In this document: one piece after another, positions 8,737 through 15,612 of the stretch
How positions within the stretch are numbered: the first letter of the stretch is position 1
How the letters are laid out: each line of letters begins with the position of its first letter
From: Bacteroidota bacterium
GTDB taxonomy: Bacteria; Bacteroidota; Bacteroidia; Chitinophagales; UBA8649
NCBI GenBank assembly: GCA_002862745.1
Contig: PKDX01000014.1
Coordinates: 1 to 38,688 of the forward strand
Reading direction: 5' to 3'
DNA: 38,688 nucleotides
Program-made: the position numbers and the translations under genes
Notes under the pieces: model-generated
Databases searched by the model: none
What the model was told of the DNA's origin: nothing
What the model saw: only the letters and a program-made list of their open reading frames with translations

Positions 8737-9422
8737 TAGCTTCCAAACTTGTAGCCTACGCCTTTAATGGTTAAAAACAAGTCAGGGTTGAATTTTTCTC
8801 GGAGTTTGCGGATATGCACGTCGATGGTACGATCGACCACAATGGTGTCAGTACCCCATACTTGCGCTAAAATTTCCTCTCGAGTAAACACTCTACCTGG
8901 TTTCGACATGAGTAGTCTGAGTAGTCTGTACTCTTTTTTGGGTAGGCTGTAGACTTTTTCTTTATAGGTAACAAGACGTTTTTCGGTGTCTATAGAAATG
9001 CCATTGGCTTCTATAGATTCCATGCTGTTTCCGTTCTGTAAACGTCGGAGTAAACTTTGAACTTTTTTGACAAGCAATCTTGGTTTTACAGGTTTAGGGA
9101 TGTAATCATCTGCGCCTACGTCAAAAGCGGCAATCTGACTGTAATCCTCATGCCTGGCGGTTAAAAAGGTTATAATGGAATGTTGAAGATCACGAATTTG
9201 TCTTAGCTCACGGCAAGCTTCTATCCCATCCATTTGAGGCATCATAACGTCGAGAATAATCAAGTCTGGAATATATTTTTTTGCCGCATCAATAGCCTCA
9301 AGGCCGTTATGTGCGGTTTGCACCTCATAGCCTTCGCGCTCGAGGTTATACTTTAGAAATTCGAGCACATCCACTTCATCATCTACGATGAGGACTTTAA
9401 TCTTATTGCTTGGACTTATCAT
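8736..9422 (-). CDS. OmpR/PhoB-family response regulator
   Basis: A 228-residue two-domain regulator. The receiver domain has VLIVDDEVDVLEFL at the start, phospho-acceptor Asp in LIILDVMMPQMDG (about residue 58) and the lysine in DDYIPKPVKPRLL (about 110). The C-terminal winged helix (LPKKEYRLLRLLMSKPGRVF, ending TIKGVGYKFG) is the Trans_reg_C DNA-binding domain, which binds direct repeats as dimers. It is the first gene of a minus-strand pair with the kinase and is divergent from the beta-helix lipoprotein gene. The shared intergenic region has TTAAC repeats with an 11-bp period, as expected for this family. PhoB identity is plausible but not proven; a PhoP- or ResD-like role is the alternative. 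Confidence 0.88.
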   Translation of the reverse strand: MISPSNKIKVLIVDDEVDVLEFLKYNLEREGYEVQTAHNGLEAIDAAKKYIPDLIILDVMMPQMDGIEACRELRQIRDLQHSIITFLTARHEDYSQIAAFDVGADDYIPKPVKPRLLVKKVQSLLRRLQNGNSMESIEANGISIDTEKRLVTYKEKVYSLPKKEYRLLRLLMSKPGRVFTREEILAQVWGTDTIVVDRTIDVHIRKLREKFNPDLFLTIKGVGYKFGS

Positions 9423-9455
9423 GGCTTGAATGTATGCAAAATCAATTACAACTTT

Positions 9456-9531
9456 TTAACGGTCTATTTATCCTTTACAAGCCCATTCAAAGGTTAACCA
9501 TTTCTTAACATTGAGATTTCTCGGAGTTAAA
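9456..9531. promoter_or_regulatory. Pho-box-like TTAAC direct repeats between the regulator and the lipoprotein gene
   Basis: TTAAC at 9494-9498 and TTAAC at 9505-9509 are exactly 11 bp apart. A weaker TTAAA at 9527-9531 is in the same phase. Another TTAAC at 9456-9460 lies closer to the regulator start, with a degenerate TTTAT 11 bp further. PhoB/OmpR-family dimers bind 11-bp-period direct repeats, and the cyanobacterial Pho box has the same CTTAACC core. The strongest pair sits 60-75 bases before the lipoprotein ATG. Confidence 0.45.
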
Positions 9532-9568
9532 GTCAATAGTATTCTTTTGCAACATCAATACAACACTT

Positions 9569-10825
9569 ATGAAAAAATTATTCAACTCAATTTTCCTTTT
9601 TGCTCTCACAGGGGGCTTACTCTTTTTAACTTCCTGTGGAGAAGATGACGGGGGATCAACAACACCTCCAGTCACTCCAGGTACTGAAACAGTAGTCGTT
9701 TCAGGATTTATTAGCCAAAATACAACATGGACAGCGGACAACATGTATGAATTAGCTGGTTATGTGGTTGTTGATTCTGGTGCTACCCTTACTATCGAGG
9801 CAGGTACTGTAATCAAAGCACGTACAGGATCAGGTGCAGCTTCTTCAGCGTTAGTTGTAGCTCGCAACGGAATGATTAATGCACAGGGTTCAGCTACTTC
9901 CCCGATTATCTTTACGTCAGTATTAGATGATATTCAACCAGGTGAATTAGTGGGTTCTTCTCTTTCTGTTGATGATGCTGGACTTTGGGGTGGTGTTATC
10001 ATTCTTGGTAATGCTCCAGTGTCTACAGGTTCAGGTGATACAGAAGGACAAATTGAGGGAATTCCTTCGGATTACACCTTTGGTCGTTACGGAGGAAGTG
10101 ATGCGGCAGACAACAGCGGTGTTTTCTCTTATGTATCGATTCGCCACAACGGAACAGAAATTGCTCCTGACTCAGAAATCCAAGGTCTAACGACAGGTGG
10201 TGTTGGATCAGGTACGCAAATTGATCATATTGAAATTGTAGCATCTGATGATGATGGTGTAGAGTTTTTCGGAGGTGCACACGATATCACACACCTTCTT
10301 GTAGTAAACCACGCTGATGACGGAATCGACTTAGATCAAAACTATGCTGGAACGATTTCAAACTTCTTTGTAACACATACAGGAGGTAAAGGATCAAACG
10401 CTGGATTTGAATTTGATGGTCCAGAAGGTTCTACTTATACAACAGGAAAGTATACTGTTCAAAATGGTACGCTCAAAAATACTGGAGGCCCAGGACGTGC
10501 AATGACACTAAAATCAGGTTCTCAAGGAGATATCTCAGGAGTATGGGTTACTGGATACGGCGAATTTGTAACGGTTGAAGGAGGTTCAGCCAATGGAAAT
10601 TTTGCTGCTGGTGATCTAACGGTTTCTGGTTGTGAGTTTAACTCAGCAGACATCTCAGACCTTTCTATGGGCGCTATCGTTCCAGAAGGAGCTGACTCTG
10701 CAGCGAGTATTGCTTCATTTGCAGCGGCGAATGCCACTGCGGCTGCACCTGGTAGTTCAGGGGCAACAACTTCCGAATTTGATGGTTGGACTTGGGGCGC
10801 TTCGGCAGGATTAGTTCAGAACTAA
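9569..10825 (+). CDS. Secreted beta-helix lipoprotein paired with a TonB receptor
   Basis: A 418-residue lipoprotein precursor: MKKLFNSIFLFALTGGLLFL is followed by the lipobox LTSC (cysteine near residue 23) and an acidic GEDDGG sequence typical of surface-exposed Bacteroidota lipoproteins. The rest is glycine- and beta-rich: ATLTIEAGTVIKAR, LWGGVIILGNAPV, EGIPSDYTFGRYGG, SDDDGVEFFGGAHDIT, DDGIDLDQNYAGTI, GFEFDGPEGSTYTTG. This is the pattern of a right-handed parallel beta-helix family that I recall as frequent beside TonB receptors in Flavobacteriia, sometimes misnamed 'multidrug transporter'. The many Asp/Gly turns suggest ligand or metal binding. It probably presents a substrate to the receptor encoded 75 bases downstream. 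Putative PhoB-type repeats lie upstream, with a weak -7 element TTCTTTTG at 9542-9549. The substrate is unknown. Confidence 0.75.
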   Translation: MKKLFNSIFLFALTGGLLFLTSCGEDDGGSTTPPVTPGTETVVVSGFISQNTTWTADNMYELAGYVVVDSGATLTIEAGTVIKARTGSGAASSALVVARNGMINAQGSATSPIIFTSVLDDIQPGELVGSSLSVDDAGLWGGVIILGNAPVSTGSGDTEGQIEGIPSDYTFGRYGGSDAADNSGVFSYVSIRHNGTEIAPDSEIQGLTTGGVGSGTQIDHIEIVASDDDGVEFFGGAHDITHLLVVNHADDGIDLDQNYAGTISNFFVTHTGGKGSNAGFEFDGPEGSTYTTGKYTVQNGTLKNTGGPGRAMTLKSGSQGDISGVWVTGYGEFVTVEGGSANGNFAAGDLTVSGCEFNSADISDLSMGAIVPEGADSAASIASFAAANATAAAPGSSGATTSEFDGWTWGASAGLVQN

Positions 10826-10851
10826 TAATAAAACTGATAATTAAAAATTAG

Positions 10852-10885
10852 ACAACCTCTTGCCGGTAAAATGGCAAGGGGTTGT
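10852..10885 (+). promoter_or_regulatory. Intercistronic 13-bp hairpin before the TonB receptor
   Basis: ACAACCTCTTGCC (10852-10864) pairs with GGCAAGGGGTTGT (10873-10885) over 13 positions with one U-G pair and an eight-base loop. No T-run follows, and the receptor ATG is only 14 bases beyond. It is therefore more likely an mRNA-stabilising or attenuating structure between the lipoprotein and receptor cistrons than a full terminator. The upstream TTG start codons of the receptor frame (10882, 10885) lie in or beside the stem, supporting the ATG at 10900. Confidence 0.6.
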
Positions 10886-10899
10886 TGTGTACAAAGGGT

Positions 10900-13767
10900 A
10901 TGATGAAATACGTATTTACTGCGCTCACATTTTTTCTTGCTTTAGCGTCGGTTGCCCAAGCTGAGGATCCAGAAAAAGGCCTTCTCCGAGGAACGGTCAT
11001 CGACGATGATTTTGGTGAGCCAGTGATGTATGCTGAAGTGCGTGTGGAAGGGTTAGACGTCAGTACCTTAACTGACCTTGATGGGCAATATAGTCTTGAG
11101 TTAGCTCCAGGCACCTATACTTTGTCTGTTGAATTTTTGGGTTATGCCAAACAAGTGATTAGTGAAGTGGTTGTTAAGGAGGGAGGCACAGAGTTATTGG
11201 ATGTCCGCCTTACCGAGGAGTCAGAAGTCATTACTGAAGTTGTCGTAACTGCAACCCAAAGCAGAAATAATGAGACGGCCTTGCTCACCATTCAAAGAAA
11301 GTCTGCTGTTGTACTCGATGGCGTCTCGGCTCAAAGTATCAGTCGAATTGGGGATAGTGATGCAGGTCAGGCCATCCAACGCGTTCCAGGTGTGTCTGTC
11401 GAAGGAGGAAAGTACATCTACGTGCGTGGCATAGGAGATCGCTATACAAAGACTACGCTGAACGGAATGGATATTCCTGGCCTCGATCCCGATAGAAATA
11501 CCGTGCAAATGGATGTTTTCCCAACGTCTCTTATTGATAACATCATTGTTCGCAAAACCTTCGCACCCAATATGCCGGGCGACTTCTCAGGTGGGGTGGT
11601 TGATATTGCAACAAAGGCATTTCCAGACAAAGAGCAGTTTAACGTGAAGCTTGGCCTTGGCTACAATACCAATACAAGCTTTAACAAAAACTTTTTGACC
11701 TATGATGGCGGTAAGCTTGATTGGTTGGGAATTGATGATGGCAGTCGTGCCTTACCGAGCGGCTATGACTACACGGATATTAATGGTTATCCAACCGCTA
11801 TTCAAGAGATTCAAGAAGATCCAAGCATCGAAGCGTTTACTAGAGAATTTAATCCGACCCTTGGCGTTCGAAGTGCTCCGGCTTTTTTAAATACGTCGCT
11901 TAGCACGAGCTATGGAAACCAATATCAGCTCGGTGAATCCAATCAAAATCTCGGCTTTATAACGGGATTCTCTTATCAGAATAATAATCAGCACTTTGAT
12001 GTCGCACGCTATGGGGAGTATTTTAAGTCACGTGATGCTAATTCATATGAGTTAGATGATGAGCAGTACAGAAGCTCACAAGGCCCGTTGAGTCAAAACA
12101 ATGTGTTGTGGAGCGGGTTAGTTGGCTTTGCATTAAAAGGTCAAAAGCACCGCTTGAATACCCAGTTATTCCATACTCAAAATGGGGAAAAAAGTGCATC
12201 CACTCGCTTTCAAGTGGATGGTTGGGATGACCAGGAAAGTGACTTTACGACTTTGACTTATTCTCAGCGGTCAATCACTAATTTCCTTGTAGGAGGCAAG
12301 TCGACATTTAATCGCCTTGAGTTGGAATATAAAAATGCGCTAACATGGTCTGAGATTATCGACCCTGATTTACGTACGACATCTCTTGAAGTAACAGGGG
12401 GAGCGATTCCAGCCCTGAGTGGAGGAGGGGGCTCTGGCTCAGACCGCCTCTGGAGGGACTTGTCCGAATTCAACGAAACATTTCGCATGGACGGAACCTA
12501 CCTCTTTTCACAATGGGGAGGTTTAGAAAGTAAGTTTCAGTTTGGTGTGAGCAATACTTACAAGGTTCGTGATTTTGTAACGACTCGTGCTGAGCACATT
12601 TACCAAGGCTTAATTCCTAATGGAGATCCAAATACCATCTTAAGCGATGATTTAATCTGGACAGCGGGTACTCCACTAACAGATACAACAACCATTATCC
12701 GTGCGCTTCAGGAAAAGCAAAATACGTACAATGGTCGCATCAACGTTTTAGGCGCCTATGTAATGAATGAATTGCCATTAGGTCGCAGAATGCGTGTTAT
12801 CTATGGAGTGCGCATGGAGAAGGCGACAAATTGGTATACAGGGGAACCAAGTCAACCCCTTTTAGCGCCTATTCCTTACTATGATGACGAAAAAGTGCTT
12901 AACGAACTAAACTTCTTGCCCTCGGTTAATTGGATTTATGAGTTGGCGAGCAACATGAACCTTAGAGCATCCTATAGCCGTACTGTGGTACGACCAAGCT
13001 TTAAGGAGATTTCTCTTGCTGAGATTTTTGATCCCCTTACTGAAACCACCTTTATTGGAAACATTGAAGTTCAACAAACGGACATCGACAACTATGACCT
13101 GCGGTGGGAGTCCTTCTTTGGTCGCGGTGAGATGGTTTCATTGTCTGGTTTCTATAAGCGATTTACCAATCCTATTGAATTGGTGAGCGTCTCGGAATTC
13201 GGTCCTCGAGAGATTACGCCAAGAAACGTTGACGAAGCCTTTTTGCTTGGAGCAGAAATTGAGTTGCGTAAGAACTTTGCCTTCATTCACCCTGCATTAG
13301 AGAATTTAGCCTTTACAGGAAATGCATCATACATCAAAAGCCAAACTTTGTATACCGATGCAGAATACGCGACACTCTTAGCGAATGCTAAGCGAGGAGA
13401 AGATATTTCTCGGGAGCGTGTAATGTTTGGTCAATCACCTTTTTTAGTGAATGTAGGACTAGGCTACCGCGATACAGAAAAAGGATTTGATGCTATTGTA
13501 TCCTACAATGTGCAAGGAAAGCGTTTAGTACTTCTCGGTATTGATCGAGTACCCAATGTATACGAGCAGCCATTTAATAACCTTAAGGTTAAAATCGCAC
13601 AGAGCTTCGGAGAGGACGATCGCTTTAAGTTAAGCGCAAGTGCTTCCAATCTGCTGAATGATGACCGTGCCCGTCAGTACGAGGTCTTTCAGGGAGATCC
13701 TGGAATCTTCTCGCAAACACGCGCTGGACGAACGTTTAAGTTGAGCTTCGCGTATACGCTGCAGTAA
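10900..13767 (+). CDS. TonB-dependent outer membrane receptor with carboxypeptidase-like N-terminal domain
   Basis: About 955 residues from the ATG at 10900 (a second ATG follows at 10903). The signal peptide is MMKYVFTALTFFLALASVAQ. A carboxypeptidase-regulatory-like beta domain follows (GLLRGTVIDDDFGEPVMYAE to about residue 110), then the plug domain (ISRIGDSDAGQAIQRVPGVS, YIYVRGIGDRYTKTTLNGM, DIATKAFP; about 115-260) and a long 22-strand-type barrel ending in RTFKLSFAYTL, with the terminal aromatic signal of outer membrane proteins. Such receptors take up ligands with energy from TonB/ExbBD. There is no SusD-type partner; the beta-helix lipoprotein just upstream fills that position. A hairpin between the two genes may adjust their relative expression. 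The substrate cannot be read from sequence. Confidence 0.93.
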   Translation: MMKYVFTALTFFLALASVAQAEDPEKGLLRGTVIDDDFGEPVMYAEVRVEGLDVSTLTDLDGQYSLELAPGTYTLSVEFLGYAKQVISEVVVKEGGTELLDVRLTEESEVITEVVVTATQSRNNETALLTIQRKSAVVLDGVSAQSISRIGDSDAGQAIQRVPGVSVEGGKYIYVRGIGDRYTKTTLNGMDIPGLDPDRNTVQMDVFPTSLIDNIIVRKTFAPNMPGDFSGGVVDIATKAFPDKEQFNVKLGLGYNTNTSFNKNFLTYDGGKLDWLGIDDGSRALPSGYDYTDINGYPTAIQEIQEDPSIEAFTREFNPTLGVRSAPAFLNTSLSTSYGNQYQLGESNQNLGFITGFSYQNNNQHFDVARYGEYFKSRDANSYELDDEQYRSSQGPLSQNNVLWSGLVGFALKGQKHRLNTQLFHTQNGEKSASTRFQVDGWDDQESDFTTLTYSQRSITNFLVGGKSTFNRLELEYKNALTWSEIIDPDLRTTSLEVTGGAIPALSGGGGSGSDRLWRDLSEFNETFRMDGTYLFSQWGGLESKFQFGVSNTYKVRDFVTTRAEHIYQGLIPNGDPNTILSDDLIWTAGTPLTDTTTIIRALQEKQNTYNGRINVLGAYVMNELPLGRRMRVIYGVRMEKATNWYTGEPSQPLLAPIPYYDDEKVLNELNFLPSVNWIYELASNMNLRASYSRTVVRPSFKEISLAEIFDPLTETTFIGNIEVQQTDIDNYDLRWESFFGRGEMVSLSGFYKRFTNPIELVSVSEFGPREITPRNVDEAFLLGAEIELRKNFAFIHPALENLAFTGNASYIKSQTLYTDAEYATLLANAKRGEDISRERVMFGQSPFLVNVGLGYRDTEKGFDAIVSYNVQGKRLVLLGIDRVPNVYEQPFNNLKVKIAQSFGEDDRFKLSASASNLLNDDRARQYEVFQGDPGIFSQTRAGRTFKLSFAYTLQ

Positions 13768-13790
13768 GAATTAGGTTGTTTTAGAGCTAC

Positions 13791-14723
13791 TTACAGCGCA
13801 ATTTTACTTTGTAAATATTCAGCCCAGATCGAGGTGACAATTTCTCCTGCGGGCAGAATTTGATCCATATAGCCACTTACTTGACCAATCTCAAGTTCTC
13901 CTTCTTGGAGGTCACCTAATTTCATTCCTTTTTTAGAGCGGCCTTTACCAAGAAGTTGCTCGAGTTCTTCGGGACTTGCTCCGCGCTCTTCGGCTTCTTT
14001 AACCTGCTCTTGAAACTTGCTTTTTAATAGCCTTACTGGCGTCACAGCCTTTAGTCTTAACTCGGTATCTCCTTCATCGGCATTGCATACCGCTTGTTTG
14101 AAATTCATGTGCGCACTTGACTCTTCACTTAACACAAAGCGCGAACCGATCTGAACGCCACTGGCACCAAGAGCTATCGCAGCAAGCATGCCTCGCCCAC
14201 AACGTATTCCTCCGGCAGATATCACAGGAATGTTTACTGAATCGGCTATAGCAGGCGTTAAAACAAAGGTGGTGGTTTCCTCTCGGCCATTGTGTCCTCC
14301 CGCTTCAAATCCTTCCGCGACAATGGCATCGACTCCAGCCGCTTCAGCTTTAAGGGCAAAGCGCACACTGCTTACCACATGAATGACTTTGATTCCGTGG
14401 GATTGCAGCTTTTTTGTCCAAGTTTTGGGGTTCCCTGCTGAGGTAATGACAATAGGCACCTTGTAGTCGATTATATGCTGAACATGCTGTTCAATATCAG
14501 GATAGAGTAAGGGAAGGTTAACTGCAAAGGGCATTTGAGTAGCTTTTGTACAGGCCTTGAGGTTTTCTTCAAGTTCATCAGGATACATGCCCCCTGAACC
14601 AATTACGCCTAAGCCTCCCGCATTGGATACTGCTGCGGCAAGGGGCCAATCCGAGCACCAAATCATGCCGGCTTGGATGATGGGATACTTTATTTTCAAT
14701 AACTGGGTTAAGGAGTTTTCCAT
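13791..14723 (-). CDS. Nitronate monooxygenase family flavoprotein
   Basis: A 310-residue FMN-dependent TIM-barrel protein. Family signatures are LLKIKYPIIQAGMIWCSDW at the N-terminus, AVSNAGGLGVIGSGGM, the catalytic-region motif VAEGFEAGGHNG (about residues 135-146), PVISAGGIRCGRGMLAAIALG and GVQIGSRFVLSEES. The family oxidises alkyl nitronates such as propionate-3-nitronate; related proteins include the enoyl-ACP reductase FabK, so fatty acid synthesis is a possible alternative role. The C-terminal part has a Lys/Glu-rich helical insert (EQVKEAEERGASPEELEQLL). The ATG at 14723 gives the usual family N-terminus. It is convergent with the TonB receptor gene (23 bases between) and divergent from msrA. 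A run of six C directly precedes the start codon and joins an out-of-frame upstream reading frame. Confidence 0.85.
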   Translation of the reverse strand: MENSLTQLLKIKYPIIQAGMIWCSDWPLAAAVSNAGGLGVIGSGGMYPDELEENLKACTKATQMPFAVNLPLLYPDIEQHVQHIIDYKVPIVITSAGNPKTWTKKLQSHGIKVIHVVSSVRFALKAEAAGVDAIVAEGFEAGGHNGREETTTFVLTPAIADSVNIPVISAGGIRCGRGMLAAIALGASGVQIGSRFVLSEESSAHMNFKQAVCNADEGDTELRLKAVTPVRLLKSKFQEQVKEAEERGASPEELEQLLGKGRSKKGMKLGDLQEGELEIGQVSGYMDQILPAGEIVTSIWAEYLQSKIAL

Positions 14724-14820
14724 AGGGGGGCTTGGGATTAACGGCTTTGAGGTCTTTTTCTAAGGTATGGCTTTCTATTGACTTAACGTCTTCTCTTGCC
14801 AGAGGTGGAATGGGCAACAT
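14724..14820 (-). other. Upstream short reading frame ending in a C6 run before the nitronate monooxygenase start
   Basis: On the minus strand an ATG at 14820 opens a frame beginning MLPIPPLAREDVKSIESH that runs for 32 codons to CCCCCC (14730-14725), then continues out of frame inside the monooxygenase gene to 14578. A one-base change in the C6 run would fuse it to the enzyme's N-terminus. It could be a leader peptide, a remnant, a sequencing indel or chance. Family members usually start at the ATG at 14723, so no extension is required. Confidence 0.2.
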
Positions 14821-14859
14821 TTTAAACCATTAGGGCGTTCTTTTCAAGAGAATATTTGT

Positions 14860-15543
14860 ATGCAGGCGTTTATGAAAAGTTGGAGATTATGGATATTGGG
14901 ACTGTTATGTTCTGTTCAAGGTTGTGCTTTTAGTGCGCAAGGGGAAGAGGGGGTCTATGAGGTAAAAAAGGATAAGTCAAACAAAGAAATTATGGAGTCA
15001 ACGAAGGCATTAGATACGGCAACATTTGGAGGAGGTTGTTTTTGGTGTACTGAGGCAATTTTTCAGTCGATTGAAGGGGTAGAGCAAGTAGCTTCTGGAT
15101 ATAGCGGTGGTCGCTCTGCAAATCCTTCGTATGAGGCAGTATGCAGTGGTATGACAGGCCATGCCGAAGTCATTCAAATTGTTTTTGACCCATCCGTTAT
15201 TCGTTATGAGAAGCTCTTAGAAGTCTTTTTTGAAACGCATGACCCTACCACGCTTAATCAACAGGGAGCCGATAAGGGAACGCAGTATAGATCGGTGGTG
15301 TTTTACCATAGCGAGAATCAAAAACATGTGACCGAATCGGTTATAAAACAATTAACAGCAGAAGGGATATGGCCTAATCCAATCGTTACGGAAGTGAGTC
15401 CCATAACGACCTTTTACAAAGCGGAATCCTATCATCAGGATTACTATCGCTTAAATGGACGCTCCAATGGGTATTGTCAAATTGTAATCAACCCAAAACT
15501 GGCAAAATTTAGAAAGGTATTTAGTGATATTTTAAAAGAGTAA
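14860..15543 (+). CDS. msrA: Peptide methionine sulfoxide reductase MsrA, lipoprotein form
   Basis: A 227-residue MsrA with an export signal. The catalytic core begins TATFGGGCFWCTEAIFQSIE, with the reactive cysteine in GCFW at about residue 61, and continues with GYSGG, GHAEVIQI, FFETHDPTTLNQQGADKGTQ, QYRSVVF and YHQDYYRLN, all standard MsrA positions. MsrA reduces methionine-S-sulfoxide in proteins using thioredoxin-type donors. The N-terminus (LWILGLLCSVQGC) carries a lipobox, so the protein is probably anchored in the envelope as a lipoprotein and repairs periplasmic or surface proteins. Starts at 14860 and 14872 are both possible; a TAnnTTTG-like AATATTTG at 14851-14858 favours the second ATG or a very short leader. 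The reductant may come through DsbD-like proteins encoded elsewhere in the window. Confidence 0.93.
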   Translation: MQAFMKSWRLWILGLLCSVQGCAFSAQGEEGVYEVKKDKSNKEIMESTKALDTATFGGGCFWCTEAIFQSIEGVEQVASGYSGGRSANPSYEAVCSGMTGHAEVIQIVFDPSVIRYEKLLEVFFETHDPTTLNQQGADKGTQYRSVVFYHSENQKHVTESVIKQLTAEGIWPNPIVTEVSPITTFYKAESYHQDYYRLNGRSNGYCQIVINPKLAKFRKVFSDILKE

Positions 15544-15586
15544 TGTTAACACCGCGTATTTTTTAGGCTTTTTAACTGAGTAACCC

Positions 15587-15594
15587 TATCTTCT
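15587..15594 (+). promoter_or_regulatory. Candidate -7 box (TATCTTCT) before the TPR/LytS kinase
   Basis: TATCTTCT resembles TAnnTTTG and lies 18 bases before the GTG start of the kinase gene. The same TATCTT hexamer precedes several other genes in the window. No clear -33 TTG is seen. Confidence 0.3.
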
Positions 15595-15612
15595 AAGTTA
15601 ATCTATTGGGAA

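Noticed and set aside
10882-10899. TTG start for the TonB receptor at 10882.
   Set aside because: It lies within the stem of the intercistronic hairpin and adds residues before the signal peptide; ATG 10900 or 10903 is better.
13768-13800. Possible terminator between the TonB receptor and the monooxygenase gene.
   Set aside because: GTAAG and CTTAC can pair over only five bases across a long loop with no T-run, too weak to call.
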